A stretch of 64,000 nt of DNA from JACOMY01 sp046233115 (GTDB lineage Bacteria; Pseudomonadota; Alphaproteobacteria; Kiloniellales; JACOMY01). The notes beneath the pieces are model-generated. The model made no database searches. It worked only from the letters and a program-made list of their open reading frames with translations, and was not told the DNA's origin. Made by a program: the position numbers and the translations under genes. Shown piece by piece: positions 18,587-28,115 of the stretch; the stretch's first letter is position 1, and each line of letters begins with the position of its first letter. The DNA lies in NCBI GenBank assembly GCA_046233115.1, contig JBJXHM010000009.1, positions 216,638 through 280,637 on the forward strand, given 5' to 3'.

Positions 18587-18719
18587 CGCTGCCTCCGTCT
18601 GCGGGGGCTGGCCCCGCCGGTTTCTGACTGAGGAAGATGTGCGCACTCGGCCGCTCACCCGCCATTCAACTCCGGGCGAAGCTGGCTCACTGATTCGTGC
18701 AGTGAAACCTGTACCTTAG

Positions 18720-18880
18720 TGTGAAGTGAGTCCGGTTTCGGCCGATCGCGGCGGCCGCCATGCGGGTTTCGGAGGGGGTGGCCAAAACAGGACTTGTCGT
18801 GGCGTCTGAACTGCGGCTGGTCGTTGAAGCCCCAGCGGCAGGCGACCTCGGCGATGCTGCCGCGCCACTCCAGGCGGGCC
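18720..18880 (-). pseudogene. AraC-family regulator remnant (C-terminal HTH only)
   Basis: The minus frame reads WRGSIAEVACRWGFNDQPQF and continues through FGHPLRNPHGGRR. This is the second helix-turn-helix and tail of an AraC/XylS regulator. Nothing recognisable as the rest of AraC lies upstream; instead, plus-strand sequence of a different gene type begins within about 20 bases. It is a broken gene end. Confidence 0.6.
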
Positions 18881-18893
18881 AGTTCCCGTTGGT

Positions 18894-19101
18894 GATGTTC
18901 GACAAGGAGGACGAGCCGATCTTCCGTCACCGCCACCACAAGGGCGAGGAGCACTACCTCTGCTCGGAAGGCTGTGCCTGGATCTTCGACCTGGAGCCGG
19001 AGAGGGACGCCCACATGCTGACGCAGGAGCAGATGCTGGCAGACGGCATGCTGACCGCCTGCGCCTGCTACCGTCGGGACCCGGCGAGGGCGCGGCTCTG
19101 A
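18894..19101 (+). pseudogene. YHS-domain-like fragment, possibly from a di-iron monooxygenase
   Basis: The frame reads EEHYLCSEGCAWIFDLEPER, the Cys-x3-Cys pattern of YHS-type domains. Such a segment is found near the C-terminus of propane/phenol monooxygenase hydroxylase large subunits. No catalytic four-helix part is present. It abuts the AraC remnant on the other strand, so both look like debris from one rearrangement. Confidence 0.45.
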
Positions 19102-19267
19102 GGCTGTGCTTAACCGCCTGAACGTGCGGGTCGCAACCTCGACCGTTGCCCGCCTGCTCACCACAGCAGTAGACGTGGTCCGCCAAGGCTAGGGCGTTCG
19201 CCAGTCACACTGGATGATGGCGAGCATGCTTCGGATGCGAAGGACGCGGAATCAGCATCTTATGGTT

Positions 19268-19280
19268 TTGATTGGTCAAT
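19268..19280. promoter_or_regulatory. TTGATTGGTCAA palindrome upstream of RTX-type gene
   Basis: Identical 12 bases to the second palindrome in front of the MarR gene at 9383. It lies 119 bases before the start of the 633-residue RTX-type protein. It may be a shared binding site for the MarR regulator, but a single 12-mer is modest evidence. Confidence 0.4.
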
Positions 19281-19398
19281 CGCCTGAAACGAGCTAGGCT
19301 CGCAATTGTGGTGAGTGCCAGGAACCGGTGTGTGGGCTGGTCGAGGTGAGCGACGCTTGCGAGGGGCACCGGGCGCAGCTTGAACCGGAGCAGACGCG

Positions 19399-21300
19399 AT
19401 GTCAGTGCTCTACGGCAGCAGCGGAAACGACAGCCTCGAGGGCTCGATCCTCAGCGATCAGATTTTCGGGCTGAGCGGGGACGATCTGCTCTACGGCCTG
19501 AGCAATTCCGATTCGCTCTTCGGCGGTAGCGGTGATGACGGCCTGTTCGGCGGCAGCGGCGCAGACGAGAGTCTCGACGGTGCTGACGGCAACGACAGTC
19601 TCTTCGGCGGGCCGAACGTCGATGTCTTCTTCTCCGGCGGCAGCGGCGATGACACCCTCTATGGCGGGGGTACCGTCGATGCCTACTTCTACGGTGGCAG
19701 CGGGAACGACACGCTGTTCGGCGGCAGCGGCAGGGATTTGTACTTTTTCGGCGGGGCCGGGAACGACTCCCTCTTGGGAGAGAGCGGCATCGTCAATGCC
19801 TCCTTCTACGGCGGCAGTGGCAAGGATGTCATTGTCGGCGGCGACAGCCGCGACGCCTATTTCTTCGGAGGCAGCGGCGTCGATACCGTTTCCGGCGGCA
19901 ATGGCCAGGACTTCAACCTCTACGGTGGGCCTGGTGCCGATCGCTTGTACGGCGGGAGCGAGCGGGACGTTCTCCTCTCCGGTGACGCTGGCGATGATAG
20001 CCTCAGCGGAGGCAGCGGCCCTGATGTTTACCTTCTTGGTGGCAGCGGCAGCGACTACCTCTTCGGGGGCGAGGGCGACGACCGTTCCCTCTTTGGCGGG
20101 AGTGGTGACGACGAGCTGCGCGGGCAGAGCGGCGATGACTCGCTTTATGGAGACGATGGCCGGGACACGGTCTTCGGCAGCAGCGGTGACGACGCCCTCT
20201 ATGGTGGCGACGGCAACGACCGTCTGGGCGGCGGATCCGGCACGGACCTGCTCTACGCCGGGACCGGCTCGGACCGGCTGAACGGCGGCAGCGGGATCGA
20301 CACGGCCGACGGCGGGCGGGCCAACGACACCTTCATCGTGGATACGGCTGCCGACGTGGTGCGCGAGACCGCGGCCGGCGGGGCCGAGGACGTGCTCCGT
20401 TCCGACGCGCTGGCCTACACGCTCGCCGGCGGTGCCGAGGGCTTCGTCGAGCGCGCCAACCTCAACGAGGCCGCGGGCGATGCCAGCCTGGTCGGCAATA
20501 GCCGGGCCAACACCCTGATCGGCAACTCCCCCGACAACCTGCTGGTCGGGATGAGCGGCGACGACATCCTGAACGGCCGCGCCGGCAGCGACAGCGGCGT
20601 CGGCGGCCTGGGCGACGATACCTTCGTCGTCGATACCGCAAGCGACGTGGTGCAGGAGGCTGCCGGGGAGGGGACGGACTTGGTGCGCGCCGAGACCGAC
20701 TTCACCCTGCCCGATGGCGGTCGGAACGACTTTGTCGAGAACCTGCGCCTGCAGGGTGGCAAGGGTGACATCGACGGCGGCGGCAACAGCCTGGACAACA
20801 CCATCGAGGGGAACAACGGCGCCAATGTTCTGCGCGGTTTGGACGGCTCGGATTCGCTTCGGGCCGGCGACGGCGACGACCTGCTGTTCGGCGGCGCCGA
20901 GGCGGATCGCATGCGCGGCGAGAGCGGTGCGGACACCATCCTGCTGCAGACGGGCGACATCGCCTTCGGCGGCTCCGGTAAGGACGCCTTCCGCCTCAAC
21001 GGCGAGGACCTGGGCGGCGGCGGTTCGGGGGGACCGTCGATCCGCGATTTTGACGGGGCGCTCGCAAATGGGGGCAACGGTGAGGACCGGCTGGTCTTCG
21101 CCACGGGGCTTGAAGCGGGCAGCTTCAGCTACATCGAGAGCGCGGCCTTCTCCGGTGCCGGCAACTCCGAGGCACGCTACGCCGGGCCGCGGCAGATCCA
21201 GGTCGATCAGGACGGCGATGGTGCCACCGATCAAGCGTTCCTGGTGGACGGCGTCACCAATGCCGCGCTGCTAACCGCGGCTGACTTCGTCTGGCTCTAG
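19399..21300 (+). CDS. RTX-type glycine-rich beta-roll protein 1
   Basis: A 633-residue protein made mostly of GGxGxD calcium-binding repeats, with no signal peptide or catalytic domain. In residues about 70-230 nine-residue units (GGSGNDTLF) alternate with ten-residue units (GGSGRDLYFF), a 19-residue period. The middle (300-480) has longer spaced units with FIVDTAADVV-type strands. The last 80 residues (RLVFATG, GAGNSEARY, QVDQDGDGATDQAFLVDG, TAADFVWL) closely match the end of the third RTX protein here and probably form the type I secretion signal. No HlyB/HlyD genes are adjacent. It may be a surface or matrix protein. Confidence 0.85.
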   Translation: MSVLYGSSGNDSLEGSILSDQIFGLSGDDLLYGLSNSDSLFGGSGDDGLFGGSGADESLDGADGNDSLFGGPNVDVFFSGGSGDDTLYGGGTVDAYFYGGSGNDTLFGGSGRDLYFFGGAGNDSLLGESGIVNASFYGGSGKDVIVGGDSRDAYFFGGSGVDTVSGGNGQDFNLYGGPGADRLYGGSERDVLLSGDAGDDSLSGGSGPDVYLLGGSGSDYLFGGEGDDRSLFGGSGDDELRGQSGDDSLYGDDGRDTVFGSSGDDALYGGDGNDRLGGGSGTDLLYAGTGSDRLNGGSGIDTADGGRANDTFIVDTAADVVRETAAGGAEDVLRSDALAYTLAGGAEGFVERANLNEAAGDASLVGNSRANTLIGNSPDNLLVGMSGDDILNGRAGSDSGVGGLGDDTFVVDTASDVVQEAAGEGTDLVRAETDFTLPDGGRNDFVENLRLQGGKGDIDGGGNSLDNTIEGNNGANVLRGLDGSDSLRAGDGDDLLFGGAEADRMRGESGADTILLQTGDIAFGGSGKDAFRLNGEDLGGGGSGGPSIRDFDGALANGGNGEDRLVFATGLEAGSFSYIESAAFSGAGNSEARYAGPRQIQVDQDGDGATDQAFLVDGVTNAALLTAADFVWL

Positions 21301-21566
21301 CCCTTTCTCTTTCCGTACCATCGCCTTGCGGAAAGCAGCTTTGCCGAGTTCGCTCTGGTCTTTTGCGCGTCGGTCGGTCGGACTAGGAGCATCCACGCGG
21401 CGGGCGCGCACCTGGTGGTGCTGCGCCGTCGATCGGTTTGTGACCTGGGCATGCATCCTGCCGGTGCTCTCTCCTCTTGAATGCCTGTAGCGTTCGGCGA
21501 TGGCGCTGGTGTCGGCTCCGTCGCCCCGACCTTGGCCGGAGGCTGCCCGATAGGGAGGAAAAGACC

Positions 21567-22445
21567 ATGGCTAACCCTGAGGCGCCCGTCTGGTTCATCA
21601 CCGGCTGTTCGACCGGCTTCGGCTACGAGCTTGCCCAGCAGGTCATCGCCAAGGGCGACCGGGTGGTGGTGACGGCCCGCGACAAGGACCGCGTCGCCGA
21701 GCTCGTCGCCGGACATGACGAGACCGCGCTGGCGGTCGATCTGGACGTGACCGACCAGGCGCAGATCGACGCCGCTGTCGCCTCCGCGGAGGCCCGCTTC
21801 GGCCGGATCGACATCCTGGTGAACAATGCCGGCTACGGCTACATGTCGAGCATCGAGGAGGGGGTGGATGCCGAGATCCGGCGCCAGTTCGATGCCAACG
21901 TCTTCGGGCTCTTCGCCATGACCCGCGCGGTGCTGCCGCTGATGCGCCGTCAGCGCAGCGGTCATGTCATCAACATCACTTCGGTCGCCGGCATCATCGG
22001 CTTTGCCGGCTCGGGCTACTACGCCGCCACCAAGCATGCGGTCGAGGGCTTCTCGGACTCGCTGGCCGCCGAGGCCGGACATCTCGGCATCAAGGTGACC
22101 TGCATCGAACCCGGTCCCTTCCGCACCGACTGGGCCGGCCGCTCCCTGACCCAGACGCAGACGGCGATCCACGACTATGCCGACACGGTGGGCGGGCGCC
22201 TGAACAACACCAAGCTGAAGAGCGGCAAGCAGCCGGGCGACCCGGCCCGCGCCGCGGCGGCCATCGTCCGCATCGCCGGCGCCGAGGACGCCCCGCGCCA
22301 CCTGGTCCTGGGCGCCTTCGGCGTCGACGTGACCGCCGAGCGCCTGCGATCCGCACTCGCCGACATCGAAGCCTGGGCCGAGGTGGGTCGCGCGACGGAT
22401 TTTCCGGATAGCGCTTCGCTGCAGGCCCCAGACCCATCAAGCTGA
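21567..22445 (+). CDS. Short-chain dehydrogenase/reductase
   Basis: Classical SDR of 292 residues. It has the nucleotide-binding TGCSTGFGYELA, NNAGYGYMS, Ser of the triad in ITSVAG and catalytic YYAATKHAVEG. The TGxxxGxG start and following TARDKDRV suggest NADP use. The ATG at 21567 follows AGGGAGGAA; the frame is open from 21477 without support. A 57-base copy of its 3' end recurs at 24400, beyond the neighbouring RTX-type gene. Confidence 0.9.
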   Translation: MANPEAPVWFITGCSTGFGYELAQQVIAKGDRVVVTARDKDRVAELVAGHDETALAVDLDVTDQAQIDAAVASAEARFGRIDILVNNAGYGYMSSIEEGVDAEIRRQFDANVFGLFAMTRAVLPLMRRQRSGHVINITSVAGIIGFAGSGYYAATKHAVEGFSDSLAAEAGHLGIKVTCIEPGPFRTDWAGRSLTQTQTAIHDYADTVGGRLNNTKLKSGKQPGDPARAAAAIVRIAGAEDAPRHLVLGAFGVDVTAERLRSALADIEAWAEVGRATDFPDSASLQAPDPSS

Positions 22446-22536
22446 GCTTCGCCTCAATCCCCGAACCCTCTCGGTGCAGCAGGCCACGACAAGCGAGGCC
22501 TTTTGCCCTTCGTCGATCGACCTGTCTCTCTGGCGC

Positions 22537-24132
22537 TCAGCCGTAGATCACGAACTCGATGCTGGTCATGGTTACGCCGGCTGGCAGCGAGACACCCGCG
22601 GCCAGCATCAGGGTATCCGAGCCGGCACCGCCGTCGAAGAGGTCGCCGGCCACGAGCTCGCCCTGGCTGGAAACGTTCATGGTATCGTTGCCGTTCTGGC
22701 CCAGCAAGCTGTCGATTCCGCTGCCACCGAAGAGGAAGGAATCGTCTTGACCGCCACCGCGCAGAGTATCGGCGCCGCTACCGCCGAAAAGGTATCCATC
22801 GGACCCCTGACCGCCGGAAAGGCGATCGTCGCCGCTGCCACCAAAGAGGAAAGTATCATCGCCGGCGCGCCCGCTGAGGCCGTCCTGTCCGCTGCCACCA
22901 AAGAGAATGTAGTCGTTGCCGCTATCGCCGCTGACGAAGTCATCGCCCTGATCGCCTGAGAGCGAGAAATCCCTTCCGCTGCCGCCAAAGAGGCTATCGT
23001 CGCCTAGGCCGCCGAAAATGCTCCGGTCGAAGTTGCCGTCACCGCCGAAGAGTCGGTCCTCGCCGCTGCCGCCATAGAAGAGCAAGTCCTCCCCAACGCC
23101 GCCGACGATCCTGTCGTCGCCACTTCCCCCATAGAGGCTCCAATCAATGCCACTGCCGCCGAAGAGCTTGTCGGCGCCGATGTTGCCTCTGAGATCGTGG
23201 TCATTCCCGGTGCCGCCGACGATCTTGTCGTCGCCAGCGGCGCCATCCAATGCCTGATCCCATCCACTGCCGCCGAAGATGCTGTCGGAACCGTCGCCGC
23301 CGTAGAGCCGGAAGTCGCCGCCACTGTCGCCGAAGATGCTGTCGGCGCCGCTGCCACCAAAGAATCGTTCATCGTCCCCACGGCCGCCGTAGATGGCGTC
23401 GGCACCGCTACCGCCGTGTAAGACAAAATCATCCCCATCGTCACCGGAGAGGCTATCGTCGCCGCTACCGCCAAATAGCGCCCAATCTTCGCCGGCACCG
23501 CCGAACAGACTGTCGGCGCCGCTGTCGCCGTAGAAGCGGACATCGATGCCGCTGCCGCCCGAGAGGATGTCGTTACCATCGGCTCCGTAGAATCGAGAAT
23601 CGTCTCCCGCATCGCCGGACAGGCTGTCGTTGCCGGTGCCGCCAAAGAACGAGAACTCATCCCCGTCGCCGCCGAAGAGGCTGTCGTTTCCACTGGCTCC
23701 GAAGAAGGAGAACTCAGACCCCCCATCACCGAAAAGGCTATCGTCGCCGTCGTCGCCGTAAAAGAAGCCATCCCACCCGCTACCGCCGAACAGGCTGTCC
23801 GCGCCACTGCCGCCGTGGAAAGCGATGTCGCGGCCAGTGCCCCCGGTGAGGTGGTCGACGCCGCTACCCCCGTAGAAAAAATAGCCGAGTCCACCGCTGG
23901 AGAGACTGTCGTCGCCGTTTCCGCCTAAGACGTAGGTTTCACTACCACTACCGCCGAAGAGAGTGTCATCGCCGCTGCCGCCAAAGAGGGAATCGCTGCC
24001 GCTGCCGCCGAAGAGGCTGTCGGCGGCGGACAGACCGTAGAGCCCATCATCTCCATTCAGACCGTAGATCGTATCGATCGAGCTCGTTCCAATGAGGACA
24101 TTGTTCCCAGGGTTGCCATAAATTGTAGCCAT
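22537..24132 (-). CDS. RTX-type glycine-rich beta-roll protein 2
   Basis: A 531-residue protein, nearly all repeat. Starting near residue 40 it runs through about twenty strict pairs of a nine-residue unit (GGSGADSLF) and a ten-residue unit (GGSGWDGFFY), a clear 19-residue period in place of the 18 of ordinary RTX. It ends with a short cap (SLPAGVTMTSIEFVIYG) unlike the shared C-terminus of the other two RTX proteins. ATG at 24132 is preceded by GGAGAGCGCTT. The upstream region is AT-rich. Export route and role are unknown. Confidence 0.83.
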   Translation of the reverse strand: MATIYGNPGNNVLIGTSSIDTIYGLNGDDGLYGLSAADSLFGGSGSDSLFGGSGDDTLFGGSGSETYVLGGNGDDSLSSGGLGYFFYGGSGVDHLTGGTGRDIAFHGGSGADSLFGGSGWDGFFYGDDGDDSLFGDGGSEFSFFGASGNDSLFGGDGDEFSFFGGTGNDSLSGDAGDDSRFYGADGNDILSGGSGIDVRFYGDSGADSLFGGAGEDWALFGGSGDDSLSGDDGDDFVLHGGSGADAIYGGRGDDERFFGGSGADSIFGDSGGDFRLYGGDGSDSIFGGSGWDQALDGAAGDDKIVGGTGNDHDLRGNIGADKLFGGSGIDWSLYGGSGDDRIVGGVGEDLLFYGGSGEDRLFGGDGNFDRSIFGGLGDDSLFGGSGRDFSLSGDQGDDFVSGDSGNDYILFGGSGQDGLSGRAGDDTFLFGGSGDDRLSGGQGSDGYLFGGSGADTLRGGGQDDSFLFGGSGIDSLLGQNGNDTMNVSSQGELVAGDLFDGGAGSDTLMLAAGVSLPAGVTMTSIEFVIYG

Positions 24133-24395
24133 AAGCGCTCTCCGCCGGCACATTTGTTAGTATGCTAACGATACAAGATATGAAAAAATGACATTAAGTA
24201 GCAATAGTCTTCTTTAGTTTAACTTGGCTGCATTTTTGGTAGCGGTGAAAAATTATTCTGAGTTGATGATATTTTGAGCGTTAATAGGAGCTTGGCCGAA
24301 GTGTGTGTGCCCTATGATTGCCAGGGAGCGGCGCTCAGAACAGATGCCTATACACGTCTTGAGGGTGGGAGTGCGGCAGCCGATCCTGACGCGGG

Positions 24396-24459
24396 GGAGA
24401 TGGCCGACATCGAAGCCCGCGCCGAGGTCGGCTGCACGACGGATCTTCCGGAGGGGTGA
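24396..24459 (+). pseudogene. Duplicated 3' end of the SDR gene
   Basis: The frame MADIEARAEVGCTTDLPEG parallels ADIEAWAEVGRATDFPD at the end of the SDR at 22445. The DNA match is about 80 percent by eye over 57 bases. With the SDR it brackets RTX gene 2, so that gene may have been inserted or duplicated together with SDR sequence. Confidence 0.5.
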
Positions 24460-24569
24460 GGGATTTCCCCTTGCTGGCTCCGGGATCTTGGCTCTGTGGG
24501 CACCCGCCCCCACAGTCAGGAAACGTTACCGGATAGGGCTGAGGGCGATCGTGCTGGCCAAACGCCCTC

Positions 24570-24693
24570 CGCCGCCGATGCTCAGATCGCCGCCGTTGCG
24601 ATCGTCCGCGAACTGGTGCTCGTGACCCGAAACCTGAAGGACTTCGAGCGGTTTCACCTGGCCGTTTTAAACCCTTGGGGCGTTGCCATCTGA
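24570..24693 (+). pseudogene. PIN-domain (VapC-like) toxin C-terminal fragment
   Basis: The frame SAADAQIAAVAIVREL followed by LVTRNLKDFERF and LNPW is the typical end of VapC-type ribonucleases, including the last conserved acidic positions. The first two thirds of the gene and any VapB antitoxin are missing, so it is a relic. Confidence 0.6.
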
Positions 24694-24871
24694 AGCCAGC
24701 ACGACGATGGCGTCGGGGGCAACCGAGAAGCCTTCCTGCGAGGTCTCGGCCAGGCGATCTAGCTCGCGGAGATGGCGTTCAACGGCGCAGACCTGGCTTC
24801 GGAGCTGCCCGGTGACAACCACATCAACCTCTGCGCGTCACTTCTTGTGCCAACGCCGAATTCGCGGATGA

Positions 24872-26177
24872 CTACTGGCCGTCGCGGAAGAAGCCTTCGA
24901 TCGGTGAAATGTCGTAGGTCTTTCCGGACGCCGTGGTGATCGTCGACAGCTTGGTTTCGCTCAGCGCGCAGAACGCGTCCGGCGTGATGCCGGTGACGTC
25001 GGTGCCGTCTACCCTGGTAACGACTTCACCGAGAGTCAGTCCGGCCAGATCTGCCGGGCCTCCCTTCGGAATCGAGTTGACCACCAGCTTGTCGCCTTGC
25101 AGGCCGATCGCAGCACCACCCGGGTCGGGGAGTGGCGGAAGTGTGTCGCCCTCGAACAGGGGATCGAGATGTATGGTCTGGGTGGACCAATCGAAGGTGA
25201 CGACGAAGTTCTTGAGGAAGGTATGCCCGACATTGCCGTTGACACCGGGTGCCATGCCGTCGCCGACCGTTACCGGAACCAAGAGCTCCCTGTCGCCAAA
25301 TCGGATCGGTATGGTCGAAATCCCAAGCTGCATTTCGAATGAACCTCCTGCGCCCCCGGCCAATGCCGCGCTTGTCGGGGCGCCGTCCGGCAACGCGACA
25401 CCAACCGAGGCAAGATCCGCCGTGTTGATGGTCAGGGGAATGCCACCACCGGTATCGACGACGAATTCCAGCGTGCCGTTGCCCACGCCGAGTTCGACAT
25501 GAGGAGAGGGAGACAGCGTCTTGTCCTTGATCGTGAAGGGCAGGGCGACGGCCCCCTCGATATGGTCGAGCTGATCCACGTTCGCAGCGACAGTGATCTC
25601 CTGCGCACCATAGTCGACCTGCCATACCGCATTGCGCATCAACGGCGCGCCGATCAGGCCATAGGGCGTGATGCAGTAGAAGGCGCCTTCCGAGGCCCAG
25701 CCGATCTGCCCGGTGGGACTGCCGACCGGTAGACTGCCGCCAAGAGTCATGTCGGACATGAGCATTAGTGGAGCCCACACGATGACATTGCCTGCGGCAA
25801 GGCCGGCCGTCTCGACGATGACCTCCCCCCCCTTGGGCGGCCGCGATCTCCGGCGTGACGTAGGTCGGCGCACCGGTGTCGAACATGAACGGCAGCGCCA
25901 GGCCGTCACCGAAGTCCACGTCGACGACCACATGCTCTTGTATTTCCCGGTAGGGAAAGGTGATGGGCAGGACCGCGGGGTCGATCACGTTAACGGTCGG
26001 CAGGAACTCCGCGAGCTTGTCTCGGAAGGCGTTCAGCTTTTCCAGCTTGGCCTGGACCTCCGGGCTCAGTTCCTCTTCCTTTTCTTGCGCGACGGCAGTG
26101 CCGGACATGGCCAAGGCCCCCAAAAGCACAGCGGCGATGAGGCAATGCCTATGTTTCGAGCGGGTCGAGTTTGACAC
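24872..26177 (-). pseudogene. Retropepsin-like aspartyl protease with PDZ domain, frameshifted
   Basis: Two overlapping frames together encode about 430 residues: a signal peptide (CLIAAVLLGALAMSGTAVAQ), a first protease half with FMFDTGAPTYVTP, a second half with VVDTGGGIPLTI, and a C-terminal PDZ-like part (NSIPKGGPADLAGL). The frame breaks in a run of eight C (25825-25832, G on the coding strand). One base fewer restores QGGEVIVETAG and a single reading frame. It may be a real mutation, phase variation or a sequence error. GTG start at 26177 with AGGAG upstream. Probable periplasmic protease. Confidence 0.75.
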
Positions 26178-26342
26178 GGTCAGGCACTCCTGGTTCGGCT
26201 AGGGTTTCATCTCGGGCATTCGTGACATCCCACAGCGCCGCTGTCCGACCTGTGTGGGGCCGTGGGCGCTGCTACGGCGCAGTGGCTCATCAAGCGCAGC
26301 TTTCAGTTTCGGCGCGGGTCAGGCTCGTCAACAGGTGGCAGG

Positions 26343-28115
26343 CTAACCGCCCGAGAATGTCCCGTCCGGCAGAAGGAACTTCGGCTTCAGACCGTCGATA
26401 CAGCCGTCGTTCACCTTGGCCACCGGGTTCTCGATGAAGGATTCTGCAATATCCTCGGCGCATTGTGAGAAAGTCGAGACACCGTGCCCGGCCTCGGGGA
26501 AGGTCAGCGCCTGCCCGTTGGACAGCGTACGCACGACCGAATCTGCCGCGCTCGGGTTGGTTTGGGTGTCCTTCATCCCCGCCATGGCCAAGACCGGGAT
26601 ATCGCTGACAACCGCTTCGTGGAAGCCCTCGCGCGGAAATTTCTCGAACAGGTCGCAGAATCCGTAGATGGAGTAGGTATCATCCCGCACACCCTTGTCG
26701 ATGAGCGGGAAGCGGTACTTGGCCGATGCCGCCTCGAAGCCTTCGGGCGAGTTGAACGGGAAATCCTCCTGGCAGGCATAGATTCCGAGCGCGAAGTACA
26801 GCCGGGAGAAGAGGGTCAGCCGTGAGGTGTCGAGAGAGGCACGTCGGAAGAAGGCATCCACATCCGCATCGCTCATGGCGTCCACAAGCCCGAGAATCTG
26901 GGTCTTGAAAGCGACCGGCACATGAGCGTCGACAAAGGCGATGATCTCCATCTTGTTGGGCTCTCGGGCTCCGAGAAGCACGTAGTCCCGGGTCATGGCG
27001 ATGATGGCATCGGATCCCATCGACCGGACGGTGTTCGACAATGCGTCATCGAGCAGTTGCTCTGTGTTTGCCGTGCCTGTGGGCGACCGATCGTCGGCCA
27101 ATGTCGACAAGAGCTTGTGTACAGATTGCTCGGACAGCTCCATCTGCTGCGCCTGCAACACCAGTGCTTCGGCGATCGCCTTGTCGTTCGCCGAAAGCCC
27201 GGAGTAAGACGCGGTGAGCGCTTCTGGCGTCATCGGCTTTTCGGCGAAGCCGTCGGACAGGAGCTTTTCGAGCGTCGAGGCGTCGCCCTTTGCCAGGTCC
27301 GTGAAGGCTCTTGGCAGATAGGCCATGAACGGCCCGTTGTGGTACGTGTTGCCGGCTTCCATGATCTGGCTGATGAAGGCCTCGTCCACTTCTGCGCCCA
27401 GAATGGTCATGGGTTCGTTCTTCAACCGCGCGAGGGCAGCGTTGATGGTGCCCTCCAGGTCCGGGTAGGCCGCGGCGCATTGTTCGTCCTCGGCGCAGAG
27501 ATCGACGACCCAGCCAAGCGCCTGATCCACGGGGACGCCGTTGGTATCGTAGGCGGGATTGTCGACGCGGCTGATGCTGTCCAGCACGACGCTGCGCACA
27601 TTTTCCGGCGCCGTGCGCATCACTTCCTGTGCAAGTTTCGTTCCGTATGAAATGCCGTAGAGATTGTACCCGGAGTAGCCGAGCGCGGATACGATGGCGC
27701 TCACATCCTTGGCGTTTTGGTAGGTATTGTAGTTGTTTATTTCGACGCCGTTTGCCTTGATTTCTTTCAGACACTTGGCCAGCGGGCCATCCGGAGCGAA
27801 CTGGTTCGCGCCCGGCTTTGCGAATTGTACAAACTCCGCGGCTATCTCCTCATAGCAAGCCACGGTCTGGTTCGAGATGCCCGCTCCGCGCTGGTCAAAC
27901 GATATCACGTCACGCCTGTCGCGCGCGAAATCGAAGACCTGGCTGGTTGTCCAGATGTCCTGAAGCACGAACCCGCCGGGCCCGCCATGCAGGTAGACCA
28001 CCGGATCCGCCGCCGGTGCTGTCGACCTGCTTTTCAGGATGACGAACGCCAGAGGCACGACGTTTCCAGTGTCGGCATCGTGGTTTTCCTGCACGGTCAC
28101 CCGCCCGCACAGCAT
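26343..28115 (-). CDS. Alpha/beta hydrolase (TAP-like peptidase family), 5' end damaged
   Basis: A 590-residue hydrolase. It has the oxyanion segment VVYLHGGPGG, DQRGAGIS, the nucleophile elbow YGISYGTKLAQEV (Ser) and catalytic His in EAGHGVS, close to proline-iminopeptidase/TAP-like exported enzymes. The conserved N-terminal stretch EDCPRPVLTLKVEVEGQT lies upstream in the same frame but without a start. A ribosome site and ATG at 28283 open a 33-codon frame that hits TAG at 28182 and would otherwise continue directly into it. The present gene is therefore interrupted, or it starts internally at 28115 without a signal peptide. Confidence 0.75.
   Translation of the reverse strand: MLCGRVTVQENHDADTGNVVPLAFVILKSRSTAPAADPVVYLHGGPGGFVLQDIWTTSQVFDFARDRRDVISFDQRGAGISNQTVACYEEIAAEFVQFAKPGANQFAPDGPLAKCLKEIKANGVEINNYNTYQNAKDVSAIVSALGYSGYNLYGISYGTKLAQEVMRTAPENVRSVVLDSISRVDNPAYDTNGVPVDQALGWVVDLCAEDEQCAAAYPDLEGTINAALARLKNEPMTILGAEVDEAFISQIMEAGNTYHNGPFMAYLPRAFTDLAKGDASTLEKLLSDGFAEKPMTPEALTASYSGLSANDKAIAEALVLQAQQMELSEQSVHKLLSTLADDRSPTGTANTEQLLDDALSNTVRSMGSDAIIAMTRDYVLLGAREPNKMEIIAFVDAHVPVAFKTQILGLVDAMSDADVDAFFRRASLDTSRLTLFSRLYFALGIYACQEDFPFNSPEGFEAASAKYRFPLIDKGVRDDTYSIYGFCDLFEKFPREGFHEAVVSDIPVLAMAGMKDTQTNPSAADSVVRTLSNGQALTFPEAGHGVSTFSQCAEDIAESFIENPVAKVNDGCIDGLKPKFLLPDGTFSGG

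Noticed and set aside
19402..21234. 610-codon open frame antisense to RTX gene 1
   Set aside because: It is the mirror of a GC-rich repetitive gene, with valine/alanine-rich shadow composition and no ribosome site; similar shadows lie opposite RTX genes 2 and 3.
22480..22512. Terminator after the SDR gene (AGGCC ... GGCCTTTT)
   Set aside because: Only a five-bp stem with a large loop; too weak to call.
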